Positions 1-10,340 of a stretch of 64,000 nucleotides of DNA are shown piece by piece. A program made the translations under genes and the position numbers. A model generated the notes under the pieces. The model was given only the letters and a program-made list of their open reading frames with translations, made no database searches and had not been told where the DNA came from. Source of the DNA: Phytophthora quininea (taxonomy: Eukaryota; Oomycota; Peronosporomycetes; Peronosporales; Peronosporaceae); the NCBI GenBank assembly GCA_011947345.1, contig JAAVTG010000845.1, positions 682,001-746,000 of the forward strand, in the 5' to 3' direction. Positions within the stretch are counted from its first letter, which is position 1; each line of letters opens with the position of its first letter.

Positions 1-2001
1 TCGTCTTCCAGTTCGACCTACCGAGCAGTTGAAACACCACCATCTCCGACTTGTGGAAGCGCCAGCCGAGCACCGATCCTGACTCGGGGCAGCTCACGAC
101 TTTGGCGGAGTGCTCACTCATCGCGTACTCGAGCCCCAACTCCTTCGCCAACGGCGCGATAAATTGACTAGCCAAAGTGCGCGGCGCCGGGAACCTCAAT
201 GCACATCGCTCCAATGCCCGAGTCTTCGCAACCGACACGGACTTGAGCTGGTCCTGTCCAGTACGCCGAACACCATCACGATGGACATGCAGCACTGCAG
301 GTGGTTCGTCCGTCGGGTCGACGCCGTTCAGCAGCTGTTGCACTTTCAGGTGACGGAGGCCGTCGACGTCGTCCTTGATCAACGCTTGAAAGCGGGTCAG
401 CGGCTCGTGCCCCACAAACACTGAGCGCTGGAAAGCTCCTCTCAGCTTCCCTGCCAGCTCTGCAGATCCGAGCAATCGAACGGCTTTGTCGGGCGCGTGT
501 GAGGCCTCGCGCTTCACACTGTGAGGATCAGTAGCCACCGCTTCACCTGGCATTGTCCCTTGTGTTTTGGTGTCGCCATCGGACTGCTGCATGTCCTGGC
601 ATTTGAACGCCGGACAACCCAGCAGGTGCGCCGCCGCGATCTTGCGAGAAGCCGTGATCTCATGGTGGCAGTACTTGCACTCCATCGAGGCTGGGTCAGA
701 GCCTGAAGCACTTGTCCGACGGTCAAAGTGCCACATCACGGACGCGTCCGGAAGATGGCTATCCCAAGCACCATACCGCGGGGCCTCGGCCTTGATCCGA
801 GAGGAGCGTCGCAAGTGTGGAGAATCACCGCCAGAGCCATCCACGTCGGCTTCCGACACCTTTCTGCGTTTCGTTGGCGTTGTCGCCGTCCGAGTCTTCG
901 GGCGCTTTTGACCCCTGCCCGTCTTCTTTGGAGTAGCAGTCGGAGCCTTCCTGATGACTCGTTTGGTTGGGGACGAGGCCGCCTCCGTCTCATTACTGTC
1001 ATCCGTCGACTGCAACGTCGTATACTCGGGGTCAGGGCCGGTAGTCGTTTGCCCGCCGTCCATATCGGAGTCTTCCCCGTTGCTACAATTTTGGACGCTG
1101 TGGGCGCTACTGGGGGTGCATGGTCTTGCCCAGCCTCCATGTCGGAGTCGTCTCCATGTGCCAAAACTGCGGACGCTGCCGACGGTGTTTGGCCTTCGTT
1201 CAGTGTGTCCTCCGTCGACTCGTCCTCTAATGGCTCAGACGTGCCATTGTCGTCGGCGTGCAAATCATAATCAGCAGGCGGGTCCTCGCTTGGCGGCATG
1301 TCATCGTCGACTTCGTTCTCCGCGCCGTCTTCACGGCCTTCACTACCGGTAGGAATCATCACGTCTTGGACTTTATCAACGGATTCTGTCGAATTTGGCG
1401 TACAACCAGCGGTTTGATCTGGCGAAACTTCTTGTTCGCCAGCCAAAGCCAGCACTTGAGTCGATAAGGATGTCCCCGGCCGTTGTCGGTCTGGGCTGCT
1501 ACATTCGAGTTCTTCTCCACGACGATTGTCTCCGAAAGAATCACACGCTCCTCCACTTGAACTCTCCGCAGTGCAATCATGGTTTCCGTCGGAGAAGTGC
1601 TACTAACCGGCGGCGGAGAGACTTCCTTGGCTTCTTCGCGCTCCACGTTGTTGCTGTGCTTACTCTCAGCCCCACTGTACACGCTGCTGGCGTCAGAGCC
1701 GTTTTCGGGCAGGTAGTCATAGCTCATATCAGCATTCTCCATTTCCTGGTCCTCATCCGTCTTGTATTCGCCCTCCTCCAACTGTAGTTCCTCCCCTCTT
1801 CTTGCTGCGGAGGCGTGTCAGTTGCGATCCCAGCTTCGGCCGTCATGGAGATAATATCCATCAGTGAGTCCGCAAGCTCTTGGACCTGGTGCCCACCTTC
1901 TTCCACGATATGCGCCACAGCACCCGTCTTGAAGCTCGTTCTTTTCCAACTGGAGGATGTAGACTTTCGTTCTCTCCGGGACAGGACGAGGTGGGAAATG
2001 A
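1..2001 (-). CDS. Acidic BED-like zinc-finger protein with possible cupin/JmjC-like C-terminus, partial
   Basis: The gene is read on the minus strand and runs off the left edge of the window. Its N-terminal half is acidic and low in complexity. Around 650-700 there is a BED-like finger, C-x2-C followed by H-x4-C (ECKYCHH ... AAHLLGCPAF). The last readable residues (GWRFHKSEMVVFQLLGR) resemble the core of cupin_4/JmjC-type oxygenases, but the iron-binding HxD is not evident, so that call is weak. The frame changes near 1920, 1800, 1470 and 1085. Each change is explained by one base missing or added in a short homopolymer (GGG, GGGG, GGGG, AAAA). An ATG at 1861 is the first clear start, but open coding-like sequence extends to about 2000, so the true start is uncertain. 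A possible intron (GTAAGT...CAG, about 2088-2002) lies upstream. An internal near-duplicate of an acidic block (DDSDMEAGQ / EDSDMDGGQ) flanks position 1085. I do not recognise the family as a whole. Confidence 0.45.
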
Positions 2002-2116
2002 TCTGATAGCAAATGACAACGACCAACGACCAACGACAACCTCCAAAACACTCGTGTGTTAGCATTAAATATTGCACTCGCAACCACTTACCAAACTGTC
2101 TGCTCCTAGTCTCAGA

Positions 2117-4109
2117 TCACTCTTCGCTGAATTCCGTCCACTCCATGTCTAGAACCGCGTACAGTGCGTTTTCCATCTCGGTCCTGGTCCCGTAGATCGG
2201 CAACTCCACACGGTTGAAGCACGTGTGCACCTTTGGGAAGCCTCGCGTTTGGCCAGGGAGAGATCGTAGTGAAAAAGGACAAATGCGTCCGTCATAGCTA
2301 GTAAGGCCCTTGAAGCCCTGTACGGGGACACGGGACGACCCCGTTGAAAACTGCAGGAACCGGGCACGCTCGTCCTCCGTGAACATCTCGAGCACCTCCC
2401 AAAACCACTGCACAATGTGAGGAGTGTCGCTGAAACTCGGAGCGACGACCGTATTGCGCTTCCAGTCGGCGAGGTCGATCTCTGGCATGCCGCAAAGCAC
2501 AAGCTCCAGCTCCTGGTAGTCGAACACCAGCAGAGCCTCCTGCGGGATAATCTCGAACAACCCGAGAGATAGTGCCTGCAGTTGTGGCGCGTACCGATCC
2601 AGCATGAGGTAGCGTAGCTTGAGGTGAAGAAACTCCGCCTTGTTGGTGTCGGTCACGGGCTTGTCGCGTCCATCGGGCACCAAGTCGATCGTCACAACTT
2701 CGTCGTCGGCCCGCAGCTCGGTCACTGCGAACGTGAGCTCGAGAGCGTCAACGCCGTCGTTCTCGCGGATCCACTTCATGCTCGTGTACACCTCCGGGTC
2801 CACGTACTGCAAGTCGGAGAACGTGATCGGCACGCCGATTAGATGTTTGAGAATCGGCAGACACAGTCTCGCCTGCATGGTCTGTCCTTCCAGCAGGGCT
2901 CGTCCAATCAGCCGTCCAATGCCGCGGAAGTACAGCAGGTGGTCGGCCGTGCAGTCTTCCGAGTGCGGATTGATCGCCACCGCCTGCGTGTCGATGGCAC
3001 GTCATGAAGAGTCCCAGCTCGTCGTCCAGCAGTCTGCCGAACAAAATGGAGAACCATTCCCTCTGTAGACCTCCTGCGTCGATTCCTGCTTCGCCCACGA
3101 ACTCAATTCGAAGCGGGAAGTGAATGTGCTCGGGCTGAATCCCCAGCAGCTGCTCCATGCTCTCGACAAGGATATGTTCTCTCTGCACACGCAGCTTGAT
3201 GCGTCCTTCCTCCCACGGTCTCAGTAGCGCGCCCATGCGCTCCAAGAACCACGTGTACTTTTGGGGAACGGCAGTCTCGACACTCTGTCGATCAGTTCCA
3301 GCTCGTGCGCAGTAAGTTTGTATCCCCGACTGTCTCGGCGGCATCCAACTGCGAGGCCTCTGCGAACGTAAGACGACCTGTATCGCCCATAACCGACGAC
3401 CTCCTCACCATGTGCGTCACAAAGCCCACCGACACTCGTCCAGGATGTGCGTGAGAGTTCCCGTTGGCAGCGACTGTGAGTCTCCTCGTGGCGGCGGCAA
3501 CGTCCGCGCGGGTCCAGAACGCAGACACGCCGTCTTCTCCGAGACACCGGACCCACTCCTTGCGTCGTCGCGCATACTTTTGCCTCGGGTTCAACGTCGA
3601 GAGCCGCAACGGCCTCAAGTTCTGGCTGCTGACACTCAGTACGGACGAGCGCCTCGTGACTAGCGACGGTCTCGATAACATCGTGACGGAGCTCGCTCGA
3701 CTGCGGCGCTCGTCTGCGGCTGCAATCGAGTGCTTGAGTCTCGGCAGCTCTTCTCGGCTGGATTCAGTGCTCAAGTTCTTGGTGCCGCACAGCAGACACG
3801 TGCGCCGCTCCATGGCATTGCTAAAGTCGCAGACACTGCACTTCCAGCGCTCGTTCTGCGCTTCGCCTCTCTCCAGGTCCAGTCTTGTGATGGTTTCCTG
3901 GTCTTGCAGAAGCATCCTGACAACAATGAATGCAATGAGTCAATGTTGGAAGACAGGCGGTTGTTCTCTTCATACCGTGCCAAGAACGATTGGGAGGCGC
4001 CTCGCAGCTCGTGGCGCGCCCGCAGGAACCAGAGGCCGCCGGCGAACACCATGAGCAACAGCAGCGCCACCACCGGCAGCAGAATCGACACGGAGCTGTC
4101 ACTCTCCAT
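2117..4109 (-). CDS. Membrane-anchored HECT-domain E3 ubiquitin ligase with RanBP2-type zinc finger
   Basis: This is a predicted ubiquitin ligase that forms a thioester with ubiquitin before transferring it to substrate. Exon 1 (4109-3976) encodes a short head followed by one hydrophobic segment (about residues 8-27, LLPVVALLLLMVFAGGLWF). A 59-bp intron (3975-3917, GTATG...TCAG) follows. Exon 2 (3916-2117) opens with a RanBP2-type finger, W-x-C-x2-C ... C-x2-C (WKCSVCDF, CLLCGT), then a basic linker, then the HECT domain. HECT hallmarks are FVGEAGIDAGGLQREWF, INPHSED and the catalytic cysteine in KVHTCFNR, about 35 residues from the end. The frame changes near 3350, 3300 and 3000 (two bases missing, one extra). 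With these allowed for, the coding length is 645 codons. The protein ends shortly after the catalytic loop, as is normal for HECT proteins. Substrate and organelle are unknown. The anchor predicts a membrane-bound ligase with a cytosolic catalytic domain, but this is inference. Confidence 0.85.
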
Positions 4110-5073
4110 TTGTCGTGGCGCGGCCCGCTGGAATGGAGGCCGCGCCTGTGTGCCAAATGCCAAATGCCAAATGCCAAATGCGACTGGCCCACCACACGAG
4201 AGACCCCACCTGGTGCCGGCTCTTTTGTCGACTTTTGCCAGCCGGACCGCGACGTAACGATTGGCGATGCCCAGGCGCTTCCAAAAGGAAACAACGGAAG
4301 ACTCGGCTCTGGCGGAGCTCGTCATCCGAGGTGGCGATGCCTCACTCGACCCGGCGGTGAGTAGCTTGTTACAGCCAAAGCCTGCGCTGCCTTCTCTCCA
4401 GTGCAGAAGGCGTCGAGCACTTTCCCGCAGGCGAGCGTTTGCAAGACACGGAGCAACAGCCTTGTAGGTGCAGAGCTCCGTATAACTTGAGTGTGCCTGT
4501 TGCAAACGTTGAAGGCGGCGTCTTGCTCGGCAGTGGACTTGCTCAATGGCTACCAACGCTTGGCCCCAGAGGCAAGGCGTCCAGGCCATGTTGCGCCACG
4601 CTATTGTCCCGAGATGCATTCCGCCTTCGGGAGAGATCGGATTGCCACGCCGCGACAATCGACGTTCTCCGTACGATTCACCACATAGACCCCACTTCGC
4701 AACGAGAAAACAATCTGAGCTCAGAGCTGTGGCGGTATTCATCACAACCTTGGAAGACCGCACTGACAAAGGCACTCGGTCTGTAGAGCAGTTCGAGTTG
4801 TTAACAGCCTATTGGCTTGTGAGCCCCATAAACCAATGCCTGCACCTACTTCATTTCCTCTTCCGAGGAGCTGCACAGCATCAAGACAACCAATAGCAGC
4901 AGCAGCAGCCTCCGCCGTAGCAGCATTACACTGCGAGAGACTTGATGAAGAAACTGAAGAATGTCAAGACGTCCTCCACTCGCGGCAAGGCAGACGGGAA
5001 CAAATCCAACGCGATTCCCGTGATCTCTTGTCGAGATGATTCACGCCACCACTTTTGTGCAACTTCACTGGTG
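4110..5073. other. Intergenic region between HECT ligase and ALG12; possible small secreted-protein gene
   Basis: No established gene is visible. On the minus strand an ATG at 4926 opens a short frame whose first residues are basic and then almost all leucine and valine (MLLRRRLLLLLLVVLML), which would act as a signal peptide. It is followed by an intron-like stretch (GTAGGTG ... TGTTAAC ... CTCTACAG). Splicing would extend the frame by about 30 residues to a stop near 4690. The leucine run is encoded by a CTG microsatellite (4893-4906), so it may be a chance product. Another minus-strand stretch, 4380-4545, has coding-like third positions but no ATG and a stop immediately upstream. I would not call a gene from either without transcript data. 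Confidence 0.25.
4151..4178. repeat. Heptanucleotide tandem repeat (TGCCAAA x4)
   Basis: Four perfect copies of a 7-bp unit lie 42-69 bp upstream of the HECT-ligase start codon, in its promoter or 5' leader. A length change here would not alter the protein. No function is shown by the sequence. Confidence 0.9.
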
Positions 5074-6914
5074 CTACGCTTCCCCTGTTAGCAGGTTACG
5101 GTTGCGCATGAGGAAGACGAGCTTCTGCGTCTTGAACCTGATGCGCTTATTGACGAGCCCGACACCGGCGAAGGCGTCAAAGCCTGCAACATACTGGAAT
5201 TGTGTCTCGAGCTTTTCCGGATCCTTGGCCGTCAGCAAATAGTCGAACTGCGCAAGCAGCTCGGGCGTCGTCACCGCCTCGTCCTTCGAGTATCTCCAGG
5301 CTTCGAACTCTTCTCCAAAGCGAGAGACGCCGGTCATCGCGGCGGGTACGTCGATATGAACGCTGCGTGGCAAGTCGCGTTCGTGCACAGCCACTTGATG
5401 CAAATGGGCGAAAGCCTCTCCACCTGCAGCGTGTTAGCTTTAGAAAGACGCGAACCGAGAGAAGCATTTAAAGCAAACATTACCAGGATAGTTGATTCGT
5501 GCCGCCATGAGGAGGAAGACCATGCCAAAGATCGAGACCAGCAGACAGCCGACGGCAGCAATGAATGGTAGACGAGCCTTGCTGCGGTTCCGGTAGAGCT
5601 TCGTGAGGCCCTGAAAGCGTGTGAATCACAAAACAAAGTCAGTATCCTCGATAAGCGCAACAGAGTTCACAGAAATTCATACCACAGCGGACACCATGTT
5701 CAAGATCGGGATGGCGTTGAAGATGAAGCGCAACTCCTTGTGTGGTAGGAAGGAGAACAGGACCAAGTACACGAATACGGGCCAGACCAAGGACATGACA
5801 CTCCAGTCCACCAGTGGCGCTGCCTTGAACGCCCAATTGACCTCATGCCATGAACGACTTTTCAAGAGCGTTGGAAGCAATGTGCTGTAGTAAAAAGCAC
5901 ACCAGTAAGTTGGGAGAGCCAATAAACATATTTCAACAGCGCAAAGGTAGCAAACCTTAGCCCCAGAGGGAGCAACAATGCAGTCGTGAGCAAAGCTCTT
6001 GGCAGCGCTGACGTAAAGTACCACAGCGGCGGACTCACGCCCCACTCGCTGCTCTTGTTCTGCACCGTGTTGAACCACAACACCTCGCCCTCGGGCCAGA
6101 GCCAGCGCTGCCAAAAGTACGAGTCCACCAGCACCGTCACCACCAACGACAGCACGCCCGCAGATACGCCCCACCACACCATCCTGACGAACGACACTCG
6201 TCTCGACAGCAGCATACTCAGAACGAACGGGGCAAACAGCACCACCGTATCCGCTCGAAACACCACCGTCGTAAACGTGAACAGGAACACACACCGCTGC
6301 CTTTTTCCCTGCAATAGATCTACATCAGCACTCCATTTCATAAAACATAAAAGCTGTTGCATTTTCCTACCCGAAGGTAAAAGCCCAATGCGAGCAGCAC
6401 CAAGATCTACAGCAACAATCACGACGATTAGCATCTTATAAGAAGAACTAAATGACATGTTCATTCGCACCAAAGCATAGACGTTGGGAAGCATTCTGCT
6501 CATGTAAAACACGAGATGGAATTGGCAGGCGCTAATTATCAGTAGAAACCTGCTGGCATCTTTGCCGAATCTCTTGGCCACTCCGTCGCTGAAAAACACA
6601 AGCGCCCCCAAGCTCATGAAACCCAAAACCCATCGCGACAGGTATTGGACAAGCAGTTTCTGGGGACTTAGCACACTCAGCAGCACTAGCAGCGGCTTGG
6701 TGGCGGCTGCTACGACCAACGAGCCCACGAACGTGCGCGGCACGACGCCAGGGAACTCCAAATGGTCGAAGCTCTGCACGTTAGACGGCCCCAGCAGCAG
6801 CAGGTCGTGCGTCGCCTGCATGTTGAAGCTCTCCTCCACCTTGTTGTACGGGCACAGCAACAGGTGCGTCGTCATGGCCACCGCCAGCAGCAACTCTGCG
6901 CGTCGTCCGTGCAT
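5074..6914 (-). CDS. ALG12: Dolichyl-P-mannose:Man7GlcNAc2-PP-dolichol alpha-1,6-mannosyltransferase
   Basis: ALG12 adds the eighth mannose to the lipid-linked oligosaccharide in the ER lumen, using dolichyl-phosphate mannose. It is a multi-pass GT22-family enzyme. Six exons can be defined from GT-AG junctions with continuous phase: 6914-6471, 6406-6371, 6308-5956, 5884-5683, 5610-5484 and 5423-5074. They sum to 504 codons, the usual length for the family, with no frame error. The GT22 first-loop signature is present (FDHLEFPGVVPRTF) after CPYNKVEESFN. Further conserved blocks are DSYFWQRWLWPEGEVLWFN, WYFTSALPRAL and FSFLPHKELRF. The C-terminal VHIDVPAAMTGVSRF is also typical of ALG12. Introns are 57-73 bp, and the first contains a GCTAATC branch-like site. 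Exon 2 is only 36 bp. The gene is divergent from the ankyrin gene, with 182 bp between the start codons. Confidence 0.93.
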
Positions 6915-6988
6915 CGTCTCGTGTTTTAGTGTCGAGACCTGCTGTCATACAAATTACATGTCCTCTTTATCAAACTGCAGCCATTATT

Positions 6989-6995
6989 GAAATGA
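6989..6995 (-). promoter_or_regulatory. Oomycete-type initiator (TCATTTC) upstream of ALG12
   Basis: GATCATTTCAATAAT lies 75 bp upstream of the ALG12 start codon. It fits the oomycete initiator core (TCATTY followed by an A/T-rich flank) known from Phytophthora promoters. Transcription start was not measured. Confidence 0.45.
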
Positions 6996-7096
6996 TCGCT
7001 CTATCATCTAGTTTCACAATGCTAAGGGCGATCATTTACATATGGGTACAATTTGATGCGTTGTTGAATGACAGCGGGGTTAGAGGCTAAATCGAA

Positions 7097-9034
7097 ATGA
7101 CGATGCAGCTCATTCTGGTCGTCCTCGCGCTTCCCAACGCTCCGGACGGCGTCCGTGCGCTGATTTCCGACTTCCTCGTTGCCGACATTCCTCTGATGAC
7201 TGCGTGTCGATGCTCTGCTCTGGGTTCTGTGGCTCTATTAGACTTAGTATGGCGCAGAAGCCTCCGAGACGTTGACAGCGACCGCTGGACCATGGCCAGA
7301 GTGCACCAGGGCGGACTGGACGAGTTTTCCAGCAGCCAGTTCACTTGCGGGCTGATGATTGCGATCGGCCGGTCGGACTTGACAATGTTGCGGTGGCTAT
7401 TGACCTACTTCCCTGACGCTGCGATCGCTACGGAGGCGGTGAATTCCGCAGCCGAAGGAGGCCACTTGTGGGCTCTGCAAGCGATGAAAATGGACAGGAA
7501 CCGTGAAGTTTTGTGGACGTATTGGAGCGTGCGAACTGCCGCAGAAAAGAAGCACTGGGACCTTGGCATGTGGCTCTTGAAACAAGTGGATCCCGCTCGG
7601 CGGAACAGGGAGATGAACACCGACTTAGTGTTCACAGCGTCCAAGCAGGACGACTTCGATCGAGTGAACCGACTCCTCGCAATGGGTTTTGGAGTGGGCT
7701 ATATCGATTTCAGCTCGAGGGGTGTGGAGAAAGCGCTCAGAACTTGTGCATGATTTGTTGGACAGAGGCCTTGGCGATCAAGAGTGTTTGGTAAGTGCAA
7801 GTGTAAATCAAGCGGCGCAGTTGGGCGATCTCGAATTCGTGCAATGGATCGTATCGCAGCACATTTTCTGAGACGGTGTGGTCGTCGTAGGACGACAATA
7901 CTATGTCACTTCGGCGTTGGAGAAAGCAGCTGAAAGTGGGCAAATTCCAGTGGTGCAGTGGCTTATAAGCTGTATGAACGACCTCGCTATTCCGAACGGA
8001 CCGCCGGACGCTATGTTTACGGCAGCACAAACTGGTCGCCTCGATGTGGTGCGATGGCTGCATGAAGCGTATTTCCAGGACCTGGGTCGCGAGCTGTATC
8101 GAAACCACACAGGCTACAACCGGTGGGACTTGCTTCCGACTGCCGTGATTGATGCCACAGCTGCAAGAGGACATCTCGATATACTCCAGTGTCTTCACGA
8201 TGTTGATGTGTCGCTCCGCGAAAGTTTTACTGAAACGTCTGGCACCGTGTCTGTCAAAGAATTTGCAGGTCTTCGATGCACCACAATGGCTATGGACGCT
8301 GCAGCTGAGAATGGACACCTTAGCGTTGTAAAATGGCTCCATGAAAATCGCTCTGAAGGGTGTACGCCCGAGGCTATCGATCAAGCTGCAGGAAAAGGTC
8401 ATTTGGAGGTGGTAAAGTGGTTGAGCTCCCACCGTTCCGAGGGATGTTCGATCGCAGCAGTCGACAAAGCAGCCGCAAGACAGTTTCATTTGGGCCACCT
8501 CCACGTTACTCTGCCTGGATGCTGCGCTGCTAGCGAACCGAAAGCGTTCGCCAGGACGCAGTTTGAGATTGTTAAGTTCTTGCAAGAAAAACATTCGAAG
8601 GGTGCACCTCGGCAGCAATTGATGGAGCGGCGTCGGTGGGAAATTTGGAAATGCTGCAATGGCTACGCGAGGATACGACGGTAAGCTGGACTGGCAAAGC
8701 GATGGAGGACGCTGCAGCTACTGGCCGCCTTGATATTGTGCAGTGGTTGTATGACAACGGATTGACAGAGTCTGCTGCAGACAGTCTGAATGTGGCGGCC
8801 AGGAATGGGCATCTTGACGTTGCTAACTATTTATTCGCCAAGTGTGGCGATGAGTCCTTCGATTGGGCGCTTTCCCAGGCAGCACTTAAGGGCCATGTGT
8901 CGATGGTCGAGTGGTTTCTCTTCAATTGCGATGCATTCTCCAAGATGCCTGCCAAGGAACAGATAGCTTTTCGCGCGCAGGCTTTCCAGGCTGTGGAGAG
9001 GGATTTGCGATGGGATGCCGCATCGCACGGTTGA
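7097..9034 (+). pseudogene. Ankyrin-repeat protein gene, disrupted
   Basis: The reading starts at an ATG at 7097 with a hydrophobic, F-box-like leader. It then has many ankyrin-type units of the oomycete form (AAENGHLSVVKWLHENR, AAGKGHLEVVKWLSSHR, AAATGRLDIVQWLYDNG). The frame is broken in several ways. There is a frameshift near 7740, an in-frame TGA at 7869-7871 between two well-conserved repeats, an apparent 70-bp insertion at about 8484-8554 and another frameshift near 8620. The insertion is bounded by GTTTC and GCCAG, so it might be an intron. The single-base shifts could be sequence errors, but the TGA cannot be one missing base. I therefore call this a probable pseudogene, or at best a gene shortened to the N-terminal 258 codons. 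Such ankyrin proteins form large, variable families in oomycetes, and no specific role can be given. Confidence 0.65.
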
Positions 9035-9037
9035 ATG

Positions 9038-10340
9038 CCTTGTCGTCGTACTCCTACGGCGCTTTTTGTCGAGGTGCTGCACGAAGCAACTTGTTAAATC
9101 AATGCGGGTCGCTATCATCAATCATCCTGGCGTGGAAGCAACATGCCAAGGTGCATCTGGTGCGAGTCGCACCAGACACCTCGGAAAGCCTTGAATGACG
9201 ATTCGAGGGACTGCAGATCGCCACCATGGGTCTCATGGTACTGATCTGGAGAATTAATGCGACCACGAATTTGTACCGAAGCTGAGAAAACGATTGCGGA
9301 GGACTCGGCGCATGGCAGCAAGACTGAATCCGATCGGCGGTCGTCACACACGTATTGTGCTCGCCTGCTGTGTTTTCTGAAATTTATTTCAGAGCTCATA
9401 ACCCGATCTACCTCAGCAAGCATGAAGATCTAGTTTCGCGAACATGTTATGATCACTTAGGCTCATTACCAGAAACAATAACCCAGCTTGAAATCTCAAA
9501 ATCCCAGCCGTATTTTTGCTTTCGTTCTCCTGACGCGATAAACCATCTTCAACCTGCAAGTCTAGTGCGAGGTAGACCACTTTCCCACACAAGCAATAAG
9601 ATCAGCTCACTGCAATGGTAAGTATAAAGTACTGTTGATTCTTCAGAAGAGTTCAAGTGACAAGCAGCAACACGCGTAATTTACGCACATCAAAGCTCGA
9701 TAGAGTTCGATCTCACTGGGTGGGTGGGTGAACGTGGCAGCAATTTCACAACGCTTGGCAGTAGTCAACTGCTCTATTCGACGACGACTGTACTCTACGA
9801 CTGAACCAATAGAGAATCCCCTAACTAGTTAATCACATCACTTCAACTCTACGGCAGAACTAAGTATTCTGCGACGGTAATCTGCAGCAAACACAATCGG
9901 GAACTTAACATTGTCAGCAGATGCCGAAGATCTTCACAAACTAAACAAAATCACGCCTCATCACCAACAAACAAACTGTAAATGAAGCAACAGCTCATTC
10001 ACAATAAATTCAGAGCTTCTCCGGGCACAGCACGGCCTTGTTCGGTACTGGGACAGGATTTTTAAAGTATATACTGGTACCGGTGATATGTATTTTATGG
10101 CATCTAGCGCGCCTGCTTCGCAGCCGCCGTCTGCCCTCGTGAATATTGGCAGATATAAACTAGGATAGACGCATTAGAAGCAATATCGCACTGGAAATTA
10201 CTGGTACTACCAGCGTTGGCATTAAACATTCGGGAGTGCCATATCTGTACCGATTTTGGCTACCGGCAATTCCAGAGCCCAAGGATTTTCGATATTATCC
10301 AAGCAAAACCTCTACTTTTATTCCCCCAAAATACGCGATC
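9038..10340. other. Intergenic region, A/T-richer, no gene seen
   Basis: About 1.3 kb between the ankyrin pseudogene and the hAT-derived gene. Only short frames are present, stop codons are dense in all frames, and no zinc-finger or transposase remnants were recognised. A GGGTGGGTGGG run occurs at 9718-9728. No terminal inverted repeat or target-site duplication belonging to the downstream hAT-like gene was found by eye. Confidence 0.6.

Noticed and set aside
4099..4284. Small frames across the heptamer repeat
   Set aside because: They arise from the TGCCAAA repeat being open in all frames and have no other support.
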